Assembly: GCF_023278045.1 (NCBI RefSeq)
Contig: NZ_CP056783.1
Coordinates: 744,001 to 808,000, forward strand
DNA: 64,000 nt
Direction of reading: 5' to 3'
DNA from: Flavobacterium sp. K5-23
GTDB taxonomy: Bacteria; Bacteroidota; Bacteroidia; Flavobacteriales; Flavobacteriaceae
Shown: positions 53,250-62,054 of the stretch, piece after piece
Position numbering within the stretch: the stretch's first letter is position 1
How the letters are laid out: each line of letters opens with the position of its first letter
Program-made: the position numbers and the translations under genes
The notes under the pieces: generated by a model
Told to the model about the DNA's origin: nothing
Seen by the model: the letters and a program-made list of their open reading frames with translations, nothing else
Database searches by the model: none

Positions 53250-54596
53250 TCACTTCTTCAAACTCCCAATTATTCCTTTTAAAAAACCATTAAAATCAAA
53301 AGCGGGATCTTCTTTCAGTCCCATTCGAACAATAACTAAATCAAGGGAGGGAATAATAGCTACCATTTGTCCTTGATAGCCACTGCAGTAATACATATCC
53401 CGTGGAACATCCGGAAATCTTCCGCCAGCGTTAAGCCAGAATTGGGCGCCATAAGCACCATCCGAAGTATTAGTAGGCGTAGCTGAATAATGTACCCAAG
53501 AAGGATCTAAAATTTGCTCTCCTTTCCAATTCCCGTTGCGCAAATACAATAATCCAAATTTAGCCCAATCCCTAGGAGTTGCCCATCCATAAGACGAACC
53601 CACATAATTCCCTATCATATCCGTTTCAATAACCATAGAATTCATCCCTATTTTATCAATCAAAGACGAGTACCAAAAATCTAAATATTCCTGATGTGTT
53701 TTAAATTGACTTCTAATTATTTTAGACAATAAATTTGTCGTCCCCGAGGAATAATTCCAATGACTGTCAGGCATAAAAACGGCCGGTTTTTCCATTTGTA
53801 TTTTACCCATATCTTCGGCTAGAAAAAGCATTTGGGTTGCATCACAAATGGTGTTGTAATTCTCCTCCCACTCTAATCCGGAGTTCATATGAAGTAAATC
53901 GTTAGTGGTAATTATCTTTCGGGTATCCTTTTGCCAAGATGGAATAGGAGCGGGTGTGTATATATTAAATTTCCCTTGTTTCTGCAGTACGCCAAATAAA
54001 GCGCCCGTAATACTTTTGGTCATCGACCAACCCAATATTTTACTGTTTTTATTAAATCCAGTAGCGTATTTTTCCGCAATGAGTTTGTCTTTGTAAAGAA
54101 CCACTACCGCTCTTGTTCTTTTATCTTTCTTTTCAGAAACATCAAAAGCATTGGCTACAGCCGCATTCAATTTAGTATAATCGATAGTTTTAAAAACGGA
54201 AACTTCTGGGTTTTCATTACCATAAGGATACGGCAAATTATTGTTTAACAATGTTCTTTTGGGAGTTTCATACGGCAAAGTCTCATCAAAATCTGAATTT
54301 ACCAACGTAGCACCTAAGCCTTCTCTATAAATAGCTTTTCGTTTTTTTAATCCATAAACTGATGCGGTGGCAAACTTCCCATTTTCATCAATCTTATTAC
54401 TGGCCAAATCAATCATTTTAATATCATTGTCTCCATTCTCAATCATTTCCTGGGAACGGTGATCTATAAAATGGCCTGAAGCCATACTTTTAGCCGAAAA
54501 GCCAGAAATCAAATCCAATTTGGGATAGTTAACAAACCCAAAATAGAGAATAACAATTGTAAATAGTAAACAGAGCGTTTTAAAGATGTTTTTCAT
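53250..54596 (-). CDS. serine beta-lactamase-family hydrolase
   Basis: A 448-residue protein with an N-terminal membrane anchor or signal (FKTLCLLFTIVILYFGFV). The serine hydrolase fold has the SxxK motif in GWSMTKSITG, the Tyr motif in WNYSSGTTNLL and a late Gly-rich segment. This matches the class C beta-lactamase/esterase-like family (6-aminohexanoate hydrolase type). Antibiotic resistance cannot be inferred. It is on the minus strand and, with the small gene downstream, splits the suf gene set. Confidence 0.85.
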   Translation of the reverse strand: MKNIFKTLCLLFTIVILYFGFVNYPKLDLISGFSAKSMASGHFIDHRSQEMIENGDNDIKMIDLASNKIDENGKFATASVYGLKKRKAIYREGLGATLVNSDFDETLPYETPKRTLLNNNLPYPYGNENPEVSVFKTIDYTKLNAAVANAFDVSEKKDKRTRAVVVLYKDKLIAEKYATGFNKNSKILGWSMTKSITGALFGVLQKQGKFNIYTPAPIPSWQKDTRKIITTNDLLHMNSGLEWEENYNTICDATQMLFLAEDMGKIQMEKPAVFMPDSHWNYSSGTTNLLSKIIRSQFKTHQEYLDFWYSSLIDKIGMNSMVIETDMIGNYVGSSYGWATPRDWAKFGLLYLRNGNWKGEQILDPSWVHYSATPTNTSDGAYGAQFWLNAGGRFPDVPRDMYYCSGYQGQMVAIIPSLDLVIVRMGLKEDPAFDFNGFLKGIIGSLKK

Positions 54597-54812
54597 ATGT
54601 AGATAATATTAAAATATGGAAATATGGTATACGCTATGAGGAGATATCCATATTAGTGATTGCGTTTCTAGATTCATCGCTATTTCATAGAAGTTTGAAT
54701 TGTACGAAATGCAATTTAATTCTTTTTTGGCTTGGAATTGAAAATTTGTTATTTATAAAAAGAATAAGTAAGGATTAAAAAGGAATTCCTGCCTAAAACA
54801 ATTTAGAATTAG

Positions 54813-54820
54813 TACTTTTG
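54813..54820 (+). promoter_or_regulatory. putative -7 box of the sufS operon
   Basis: TACTTTTG fits TAnnTTTG and lies 25 bases before the sufS ATG. It suggests that the second half of the suf genes has its own promoter. Confidence 0.45.
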
Positions 54821-54844
54821 TATTTAGAATTTTTCTAAATAATT

Positions 54845-56059
54845 ATGCTAGACATTCAAAAAATAAGAGCCGCTTTTCCAATTCTTTCTCAAAAAGTAAA
54901 TGGAAAACAATTAGTTTATTTCGATAACGGTGCCACTTCACAAAAGCCACAAATTGTAATAGATGCAATTTCCAAATATTATCAGGAAATCAATGCTAAT
55001 ATTCATCGTGGCGTACACACTTTAAGCCAGTTAGCCACTGATGCTTATGAAGAATCTCGTGGTAAAATACAGAGCCATATTAATGCAAAACATTGTCACG
55101 AAGTGCTTTTTACTTCGGGAACAACTTTTGGAATCAATTTAATCGCCAATGGTTTTGCCTCTATATTAAAAGCGGGAGATGAAGTACTAGTTTCTGCATT
55201 AGAACACCATAGCAATATCGTTCCTTGGCAAATGCTTTGCGAAAAAACAGGAGCCATTCTTAAAGTCATTCCAATGAATGAAAATGGCGAATTGATTATG
55301 GCGGAATTCGATAAATTAGTATCGGACAAAACCAAAATCGTAGCTGTAAATCACATTTCGAATGCGCTGGGAACCATCAATCCCATTAAATACATTATTG
55401 ATAAAGCACATACTTTTGGGGCTGCCGTTCTAATTGATGGAGCTCAAGCGGTACCGCATCTTAAACCAGATGTACAAGCTTTGGACTGTGATTTTTATGT
55501 TTTTTCAGGACATAAAATGTGCGGACCTACAGGTGTGGGAGTTCTTTATGGAAAAGAAGATTGGCTTAATAAATTACCTCCGTATCAAGGTGGTGGTGAG
55601 ATGATCAAAGAAGTTACTTTCGAAAAAACCACTTATGCTGAATTACCCCATAAATTTGAAGCAGGAACGCCTGATATTGCTGGCGGAATTGTAATGGGGA
55701 CAGCAATTGACTATATGAATTCAATTGGTTTTGAGAACATTCAAAAACAGGAATTAGAATTATTAGAATACGGAACGAAGCGATTATTGGAAATCAAAGG
55801 ATTGAAGATATTTGGTACTGCTGCAGCAAAAACATCTGTGATTTCGTTTAATATTGAGGGAATCCACCCGTATGATATTGGTACGATAATTGACAAATTA
55901 GGAATAGCAGTGCGAACAGGACATCATTGTACCCAACCGATTATGAATTTCTTTTGTGTTCCAGGAACGATAAGAGCGTCATTTTCATTCTATAATACCA
56001 AAGAGGAAATCGATATATTTGTAGAAGCCGTGAAAAGAGCACAAAAAATGCTATCCTAA
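54845..56059 (+). CDS. sufS: cysteine desulfurase SufS
   Basis: A 404-residue PLP-dependent group II cysteine desulfurase that supplies sulfur to the SUF system. The PLP-lysine is in FYVFSGHKMCGPTG (about residue 223). The sulfur-carrying Cys is in VRTGHHCTQPIM (about 362). ALEHHSNIVPWQ holds the PLP-stacking His. It starts the second suf segment and is followed after 16 bases by a small lipoprotein and then sufE. Confidence 0.96.
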   Translation: MLDIQKIRAAFPILSQKVNGKQLVYFDNGATSQKPQIVIDAISKYYQEINANIHRGVHTLSQLATDAYEESRGKIQSHINAKHCHEVLFTSGTTFGINLIANGFASILKAGDEVLVSALEHHSNIVPWQMLCEKTGAILKVIPMNENGELIMAEFDKLVSDKTKIVAVNHISNALGTINPIKYIIDKAHTFGAAVLIDGAQAVPHLKPDVQALDCDFYVFSGHKMCGPTGVGVLYGKEDWLNKLPPYQGGGEMIKEVTFEKTTYAELPHKFEAGTPDIAGGIVMGTAIDYMNSIGFENIQKQELELLEYGTKRLLEIKGLKIFGTAAAKTSVISFNIEGIHPYDIGTIIDKLGIAVRTGHHCTQPIMNFFCVPGTIRASFSFYNTKEEIDIFVEAVKRAQKMLS

Positions 56060-56075
56060 ACCAACAAAAAAAAAT

Positions 56076-56558
56076 ATGAAAACAGTATCCCTTTTAGCAT
56101 CGATTTTATTTATTTTTATGAGCTGTAATTGTCAGAAAAAGATAGCTGAACAAGCGAATATTACTGAAGTACAAAATGACACTATGGCTATAGCTCAAGA
56201 AGATATGAGAATAGAATATGAGGCGAACACAAGAGGGTTTTACCAAAAAATAATTGTCCAAAACCAAACGATATCAGTGTCAAAAGACCGAAAAGGGTTG
56301 GACAAACCCGTTGAGACAAAAATTTCGAATGCCGATTGGAAACAACTTATGAGTTCTTTTAATGCCATTCAACTGGAAGAATTACCCAACTTAAAAGCGC
56401 CAACAGAAAAAAGATTTTATGACGGTGCTGCTATAGCGGGTTTAAAAATCACATCTAAAGACAAAACTTATGAAACAAGTAGTTTTGATCATGGTTTCCC
56501 ACCTGCTGAAATCAAAAAATTAGTAGACAAAATAGTTTCATTTACAGAAAAAGAATAA
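56076..56558 (+). CDS. small lipoprotein between sufS and sufE
   Basis: A 160-residue protein with lipobox FIFMSC (Cys17). The mature part (about 45-155) is beta-rich with DGAAIAGLKITSKDKTYETS. No named domain is recognised; the arrangement is common in flavobacterial suf operons. Its stop codon overlaps the sufE start by one base (TAATG), so translation is probably coupled. A link to Fe-S metabolism is suggested only by position. Confidence 0.8.
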   Translation: MKTVSLLASILFIFMSCNCQKKIAEQANITEVQNDTMAIAQEDMRIEYEANTRGFYQKIIVQNQTISVSKDRKGLDKPVETKISNADWKQLMSSFNAIQLEELPNLKAPTEKRFYDGAAIAGLKITSKDKTYETSSFDHGFPPAEIKKLVDKIVSFTEKE

Positions 56559-56977
56559 TGACGATAAAAGAAATACAAGAAGAAATAATAGACGAGTTTT
56601 CAATGTTCGACGATTGGATGGAGCGTTATGAATACATCATCGAATTAGGGAAAAATCTTCCACTTATCAAAGAGGAATTCAAAACCGAAAACAATTTGAT
56701 TAAAGGTTGCCAGTCGAAAGTATGGTTGCAAGGAGAACAAACAGATGACAAAGTAGTATTCACTGCTGACAGTGATGCCATACTTACCAAAGGAATCATC
56801 GCGATATTAATTCGTGTTTTTTCTAATCAATCGGCCACTGACATCATCAATTCCGAGATGGCATTTATTGACGAAATTGGGTTGAAAGAACATTTATCAC
56901 CCACTAGAGCCAATGGCTTGGTTTCGATGATAAAAAATATTAAAATGTATGCTTTGGCATTCAGTGCTAGAAAATAA
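56558..56977 (+). CDS. sufE: SufE, sulfur acceptor
   Basis: A 139-residue SufE family protein that accepts persulfide sulfur from SufS. The active Cys is in LIKGCQSKVWL (about residue 51), preceded by the usual EYIIELGKNLP. Length matches the family. It overlaps the upstream lipoprotein gene by one base and precedes the DUF59 gene by 56 bases. Confidence 0.95.
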   Translation: MTIKEIQEEIIDEFSMFDDWMERYEYIIELGKNLPLIKEEFKTENNLIKGCQSKVWLQGEQTDDKVVFTADSDAILTKGIIAILIRVFSNQSATDIINSEMAFIDEIGLKEHLSPTRANGLVSMIKNIKMYALAFSARK

Positions 56978-57033
56978 TGATTCCAAACATATAAGTAAAT
57001 TAATAACTTATAGAGTTTAAAAAATAAAAAATT

Positions 57034-57357
57034 ATGACAGAAGAAATAGACACTAACTTACTAGGGGAAGCAATTGTAAAAAAATTAAAAACCATTTACG
57101 ATCCAGAAATACCAGTTGACATATACGAACTAGGATTGATTTATGACGTTATGGTAAATACGGATTACGAAGTAAAAATCTTGATGACACTAACTTCTCC
57201 AAACTGTCCAGTAGCTGAAAGTTTACCTAGAGAAGTGGAAGAAAAAGTAAAGTCAATTGAACACGTAAAAGATGCTGAAGTAGAAATTACTTTTGACCCG
57301 CCATGGAGTAAAGATTTAATGAGCGAGGAAGCAAAATTAGAATTAGGGATGCTTTAA
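57034..57357 (+). CDS. DUF59/MIP18-like SUF assembly protein
   Basis: A 107-residue protein of the DUF59 (MIP18/PaaD/SufT-like) family. Hallmarks are YDPEIPVDIYELGLIYDV (about residues 17-34), TLTSPNCPVAESLP with the conserved Cys, and VEITFDPPWSKDLM. Such proteins help mature Fe-S proteins. It is part of the second suf segment. The 158-base spacer that follows contains inverted sets of AAGTC and GACTT words. Confidence 0.92.
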   Translation: MTEEIDTNLLGEAIVKKLKTIYDPEIPVDIYELGLIYDVMVNTDYEVKILMTLTSPNCPVAESLPREVEEKVKSIEHVKDAEVEITFDPPWSKDLMSEEAKLELGML

Positions 57358-57515
57358 TTAGTCGTAATGTCAAAAGTCATAAAGTCGAATGAAAGACCTT
57401 GTGATTATTGTAAAATCAGTAAGACTAAATTAATTTTCGTATTAATCATAACAAAGTCTTTAAATCTAAAACGAAAACTTTCGACATTAGACTTTAAGAC
57501 TTTAAGACTTCAATA
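57358..57515. repeat. heptad-word inverted repeat spacer
   Basis: The left side carries GTCAAAAGTCATAAAGTC words and the right side GACTTTAAGACTTTAAGACT. The two sides are largely complementary, so the spacer could fold into one long imperfect stem. Confidence 0.5.
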
Positions 57516-58028
57516 ATGGAAGAAATAGTAAACAAAGTAGCCAATAGCGTTTTGGAAGTATTCGATCTTGAGGATTATTTTCCAAAGGGAACCCGGGTGC
57601 AACTCGATATTTCGCAATGGCTGTTAGAAGGTTTTTTATTGAAAGAAAAAGACTTTAGAGAGCATTTGAAAAATCACGATTGGACGCAATACCAAGATCA
57701 GTTTGTGGCCATCAATTGTAGTACTGATGCTATTGTTCCGGCTTGGGCTTCTATACTCGTAACGATCCAATTAGCTCCTTTTGCCAAGAAAATCGTAGAT
57801 GGAAACATTGATGATTTAAATTCGGCTCTATACGAAGAGTTGCTTGCCAAAATAGATTATTCGGTTTATGAAAATAAACCTATCATTATAAAAGGCTGTT
57901 CCAGAAAACCAGTGCCTATGCGTGCCTATATATTGGCCGCACACTATTTGCAACCATTTGCAAGAAGCATTATGTACGGCGAAGCCTGTTCAGCGGTTCC
58001 TTTATACAAGGCGTCAAAAAAAGAATAA
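57516..58028 (+). CDS. DUF2480 family protein
   Basis: A 170-residue cytoplasmic protein of the Bacteroidota-specific DUF2480 family. Typical segments are LEDYFPKGTRVQLDISQWL, LKEKDFREHLKNHDW, CSTDAIVPAWASIL and the C-terminal FARSIMYGEACSAVPLYK. Function is unknown. Regular association with suf genes suggests a link with Fe-S metabolism, which is inference. It is followed by a terminator hairpin. Confidence 0.9.
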   Translation: MEEIVNKVANSVLEVFDLEDYFPKGTRVQLDISQWLLEGFLLKEKDFREHLKNHDWTQYQDQFVAINCSTDAIVPAWASILVTIQLAPFAKKIVDGNIDDLNSALYEELLAKIDYSVYENKPIIIKGCSRKPVPMRAYILAAHYLQPFARSIMYGEACSAVPLYKASKKE

Positions 58029-58053
58029 CTTTACTCATATGTAAAATAAAAGT

Positions 58054-58085
58054 CCGAATAGATCTACAATCTATTCGGCTTTAAT
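58054..58085 (+). terminator. terminator after the DUF2480 gene
   Basis: CCGAATAGAT (58054-58063) and ATCTATTCGG (58069-58078) form a 10-bp perfect stem with a 5-base loop, followed by CTTTAAT. Confidence 0.75.
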
Positions 58086-58135
58086 GCTTTATGTATTTAT
58101 ATTCTTTTTATCTTTACTATATAAAATAGTATCAG

Positions 58136-58984
58136 ATGAAAAAAATACTACTCCCCTTAGCATTTATTTTAGGTCTGTTTTTGGCAAACGCTCAAGAAAC
58201 TCCACAAGACACTACAAAACTCTGGACCAAAATAGGAAACATCACATTGCTTTTTAACCAATCTGAATATAACGCCGAATGGTTAGGTGGTGGTACTTCT
58301 AACATTGCAGGAAACTTTGGCCTCAATTATGATTTTAATTATATGAAAGGTGATGTAGTATGGGATAATAAATTCATTCTCGCTTATGGTCAAACCAAAA
58401 TAAAGAATGCCGGCAAATGGGCAAAAACAGATGACCGCCTGGAACTAAATTCCCTTTGGGGGAAAAAGGCAAAAGGACAATGGTACTACTCCATATTCTT
58501 TAATTTCAAAACACAAATGGATGTGGGTTACAGCAAAGATGGAGAACGTCTTTCTCATTTTTTTTCTCCTTCATATACTCAATTTGGTCCCGGAATGCTT
58601 TGGAAAAAAAACAGCCGCCTGAGTTTAAATGTTTCCCCTGCTACGGCAAAATTAATATTGGTTCATGAACACTTTACTGATTTAAAATCTTCTTTTGGAG
58701 TGCTTCAAGGCGATAGTTCTAGATTTGAATTTGGCGCCAGTCTTTCAGCTTATTATAAATTCAGTATTATGGCAAATGTGTCCATTGAAAATCGCTTGAA
58801 TTTATATTCCAATTATCTGGACAAACCAGAAAATGTAGATGTGGATTACCAAATGAATGTCCTTATGAAAATCAACAATTACCTCTCAGCGACATTAGCT
58901 TTACAGGTAATTTATGATGACAATTCCATTAAACATCATCAGGTTAGGGAAGTGTTTGGGCTGGGAGTGAATTATGGGTTTTAG
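58136..58984 (+). CDS. DUF3078 protein, probable outer-membrane barrel
   Basis: A 282-residue protein with a signal peptide ending FLANAQ. The DUF3078 pattern is seen in LWTKIGNITLLFNQSEYNAE and WLGGGTSNIAGNFGLNYDFNY. Many alternating strands follow, with the C-terminal VFGLGVNYGF ending in Phe as in outer-membrane barrels. Function is unknown. It is a single gene after the suf segment. Confidence 0.85.
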   Translation: MKKILLPLAFILGLFLANAQETPQDTTKLWTKIGNITLLFNQSEYNAEWLGGGTSNIAGNFGLNYDFNYMKGDVVWDNKFILAYGQTKIKNAGKWAKTDDRLELNSLWGKKAKGQWYYSIFFNFKTQMDVGYSKDGERLSHFFSPSYTQFGPGMLWKKNSRLSLNVSPATAKLILVHEHFTDLKSSFGVLQGDSSRFEFGASLSAYYKFSIMANVSIENRLNLYSNYLDKPENVDVDYQMNVLMKINNYLSATLALQVIYDDNSIKHHQVREVFGLGVNYGF

Positions 58985-59042
58985 AGAATGTCTTTAAGCA
59001 ACTTTCTTAGTATTTACATTCAATACGATTTAAAGAAGTTTG

Positions 59043-59504
59043 TTATGAACATTCAATGTTTAATTGTCTATTTTCTTCTAAGGCTTTTTTGTCCATTTTT
59101 GAACCCACTGCGATTCCGATTAACATACCAAATGGCAACCCTAATGCCAATAAACCTAGATTACCAACCATTAATCCAAATGCAACTCCTAATGGCAAGC
59201 CAAAAACAGACATCCCTAAAGCTAGCCAAAGATTACGATAGTGGTTTTTAGTTACAATTTTAAGTTCCTTCTCAATTACCCTTAATATATTCGTTTGTTT
59301 CTTTTTAACTAATTTGGAAAGATCATTATGTGCTAGAGAAGAAGAATTTAATTCTTCAATATCCTGATTAATGTTTTCAATAATATTAAGAGGCAAACCC
59401 TTTTTATCTAATTCTTTTAGAATATTTCCAAAATGAATATAAATTTTATTTAATTTAATATTGTTAGAAATGTTTTGTCTTTCTTTTAGTTCAATTAGGT
59501 TCAT
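59043..59504 (-). CDS. membrane protein with glycine-rich hairpin
   Basis: A 153-residue protein. The N-terminal 85 residues are charged helices. Two glycine-rich hydrophobic segments follow (about 90-115 and 116-137) with spaced Gly residues (FGLPLGVAFGLMVG; GLLALGLPFGMLIGIAVGS), like a glycine-zipper hairpin. No family is recognised. It stands alone on the minus strand, convergent with the DUF3078 gene. Confidence 0.65.
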   Translation of the reverse strand: MNLIELKERQNISNNIKLNKIYIHFGNILKELDKKGLPLNIIENINQDIEELNSSSLAHNDLSKLVKKKQTNILRVIEKELKIVTKNHYRNLWLALGMSVFGLPLGVAFGLMVGNLGLLALGLPFGMLIGIAVGSKMDKKALEENRQLNIECS

Positions 59505-59782
59505 GTTATTCTGTTTTTTTAATTGGATGACGCTCGTAAGTCATTTTTTATTTAATGGCTTTATACATTATTACAAACACTTCAAATAAGTTTCTCAATG
59601 TTGCAAGCTATGAAAACCAATATCCATTTATACGAAAAACGAATAAAACGTCTTTTCCACTGAATTTGCAAATGCCAAGGGAAGTGTGTTTCTAGCTGCC
59701 TTTCGGTTTATTTCAAATGTGGTCATTTTATTTTTAATTCGCTAAAAATAAATACTTTTTTTCTTGTTGCTGTTAGAAATTT

Positions 59783-59820
59783 GTCCGTAAATTTGTCCGT
59801 ATCCGTAAAAACGTCCGTAA
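59783..59820 (+). promoter_or_regulatory. four TCCGTA repeats before the methyltransferase gene
   Basis: GTCCGTAA (59783-59790), GTCCGTAT (59795-59802), ATCCGTAA (59801-59808) and GTCCGTAA (59813-59820) end one base before the ATG. They are candidate binding sites for the arm-like domain of the encoded protein. The rest of the 59505-59821 gap holds nothing else that I can support. Confidence 0.6.
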
Positions 59821-59821
59821 A

Positions 59822-62047
59822 ATGATAAATGTCAAATTCTATTTAGATAAAGCTGATAAAAGTAAAAGATTCCCAATTCATCTTGTTTTGCGTCAAAAAG
59901 ATTTGCAAATCAAAGTTGCAACTGGAGAAAAAATAATGAAGAAAGATTGGGACAGTTCCAATCAAATGGTTTTGGATTCCGAAAGCTCATTTAAATCAAT
60001 AAATAAATTTTTAAATTTTTTAAAACAAGAGGTTGAGAAATATTTTGAAAATGAACCACATACAAACTTTACAGACAAAAAAATTAAAGAAAAAATAGCG
60101 TCATTGGTATATAATAGAAAAGAAAATACCGAAATTAATATTCTTTCGGAACCTCCAACAGAATATGAAACAAAGTCTAAAGTAACTTTTGTTGATTTAT
60201 TTGCTGGAGCGGGAGGTTTTAGTGAAGGTTTTCTTCAAGCAGAATATGGAAACAAGTTTTACGATTTTAGATTAGCAAGTGATATAAATGAAAATTGTGA
60301 ACTTACACATTTGGCAAGATATAATTATCAACTTGGGTTAGATGCCGAATTTCTTCGTCAAGACATAACAGAGCCAGATTTTTTGGATAATTTTTTAAAG
60401 AAAATTAGTAATAAAGAAATTGATATTGTTTGTGGCGGACCACCTTGTCAAAGTTTTAGTTTGGCTGGCAAAAGAAAAAAGTTTGATAAAAAAGATGATT
60501 TATTTGCTCATTATTTAAAAGTGATTAGACAATTGCGTCCAAAATATTTTGTTATGGAAAATGTCAAAGGAATTTTGACAAAAGAACAAGGCAAAATTAA
60601 AGATATGATTTTGCAAGAAATTAGGTCAATTGTAGATTTAAAAGAATTCAATCAACTTATATTTTTCGTTGCACAACTTAAGAAAATAGAAACGGAACAA
60701 TCTTTTATTTTAGAATGTTACAATTTGCGTTTACAATTTGAAAAGGCTACTGATAAAGAGTTAGATAATTTAAAGAATAGTTATATTAATAGCTTAGAAA
60801 ACAAATTTAGAATATTAACCCCGAAAATTGTTAATTACAAAACAAGTAAAACAGACAAAAACATCAGTACAATTCGCCACGGTTTTAATCTTTTAAAACG
60901 TGTTAAAGAGCTTCAATATATTAGAAAAAAAGTAATTAATGAAAAAGCATTTTCAAATGTAGATAATGATTTTTTTGCAGATGATTTTGATTCTTTTTTA
61001 ACTTCAATTGAACCAGAAACAATTATTGAAAAAATACATACTTCTTTTAACAATTTAAAACCAAACGAAAATTTTTCTGATGAAGTAAAACAAATTATTA
61101 CAGCACTTGAAATATTTGATTACTCTTTTGATGAATGTGTTAAAGGTTTAAATTCATTTGTTATAAAAGCTAATAAAGTAAACCAATTTGAAACTATTTT
61201 ATCTAAAATCAGACTGTACAATATTGAGCAACCATTTGTAGCATTAGCATCAGATTATGGTGTTCCTCAAAATCGAGAAAGAGTTTTGTTCATTGGATGT
61301 AGAAAAGACCAGAAATTAATAAATGATGTTCCTGCAACGGTAAAACATAACGAAAAAGTTAATGTATTTGAAGCTATTTATGATTTGGATTTTGTTGGGA
61401 ATGATGATGAAAGATTTGATTATGAAAAAATTAATTTAAAAGCACAATTCAATGGTTCTACTGAAAAAATGAAATCGTTAATTCAGAAAAGAAATATAGA
61501 TGGTAAACCAAATGAAAGTGATGGGTTAAGCTATTCTGAATGGTCAAAAAAAGGGCGTTTAAATGAACGCTTTGCAAATGCAAAGAACCCGTTTTATGTT
61601 AGAAGTTTCGAGGAACTCGAAAACACTTTATCGCATTTAGTTGCACCATTACAAAATCATAAAACCAGTAAACAAAATAATGATGTTATAAAAAGGCTCT
61701 CTGTTATTTTAAAGTCAGGAAATTACGAATCTGCAAAGGCAAATCTTAAAGCAATTGGTTTAGAATCTGATAAAAGAAGTTATACTGTTTTAAAACCGGA
61801 AGGTCAAAGTTCTACAATTATGACTATTGCAGACGATTATATTCATTATTCAAATCCAAGATCATTGACTGTTAGAGAAATGGCAAGACTTCAATCTTTT
61901 GATGATTCTTTTGTTTTCCAAGGAAAACGTTCTACAGGAGGAAATAAACGTAAATTCGAAGTTCCACAATATACATTAGTTGGTAACGCAGTTCCACCAC
62001 TAATGGCTAGAGCGGTCGCTTTAGAAATATTGAAGAATATCAAATAA
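59822..62047 (+). CDS. C5 cytosine DNA methyltransferase with integrase-arm-like N-domain
   Basis: A 741-residue modification enzyme of a type II system. Residues 1-95 resemble the arm DNA-binding domain of Bacteroidota tyrosine integrases (VKFYLDKADKSKRFPIHLVL, then ATGEKIMKKDWDSSN). The methyltransferase follows: motif I FVDLFAGAGGFSEGF (123-137), motif IV GGPPCQSF with Cys209, motif VI MENVKG (246-251), motif VIII QNRERV (483-488) and motif X GNAVPP (721-726). About 215 residues (251-465) of helical insert lie between motifs VI and VIII, making it far longer than usual (about 400). It precedes the endonuclease gene by 7 bases. The DNA is more AT-rich than its neighbours, which suggests transfer. 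Confidence 0.9.
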   Translation: MINVKFYLDKADKSKRFPIHLVLRQKDLQIKVATGEKIMKKDWDSSNQMVLDSESSFKSINKFLNFLKQEVEKYFENEPHTNFTDKKIKEKIASLVYNRKENTEINILSEPPTEYETKSKVTFVDLFAGAGGFSEGFLQAEYGNKFYDFRLASDINENCELTHLARYNYQLGLDAEFLRQDITEPDFLDNFLKKISNKEIDIVCGGPPCQSFSLAGKRKKFDKKDDLFAHYLKVIRQLRPKYFVMENVKGILTKEQGKIKDMILQEIRSIVDLKEFNQLIFFVAQLKKIETEQSFILECYNLRLQFEKATDKELDNLKNSYINSLENKFRILTPKIVNYKTSKTDKNISTIRHGFNLLKRVKELQYIRKKVINEKAFSNVDNDFFADDFDSFLTSIEPETIIEKIHTSFNNLKPNENFSDEVKQIITALEIFDYSFDECVKGLNSFVIKANKVNQFETILSKIRLYNIEQPFVALASDYGVPQNRERVLFIGCRKDQKLINDVPATVKHNEKVNVFEAIYDLDFVGNDDERFDYEKINLKAQFNGSTEKMKSLIQKRNIDGKPNESDGLSYSEWSKKGRLNERFANAKNPFYVRSFEELENTLSHLVAPLQNHKTSKQNNDVIKRLSVILKSGNYESAKANLKAIGLESDKRSYTVLKPEGQSSTIMTIADDYIHYSNPRSLTVREMARLQSFDDSFVFQGKRSTGGNKRKFEVPQYTLVGNAVPPLMARAVALEILKNIK

Positions 62048-62054
62048 ATAGTTT

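Noticed and set aside
53250..54596. Antibiotic-resistance beta-lactamase
   Set aside because: The SxxK and Tyr motifs are shared with many esterases and peptidases, and nothing indicates drug hydrolysis.
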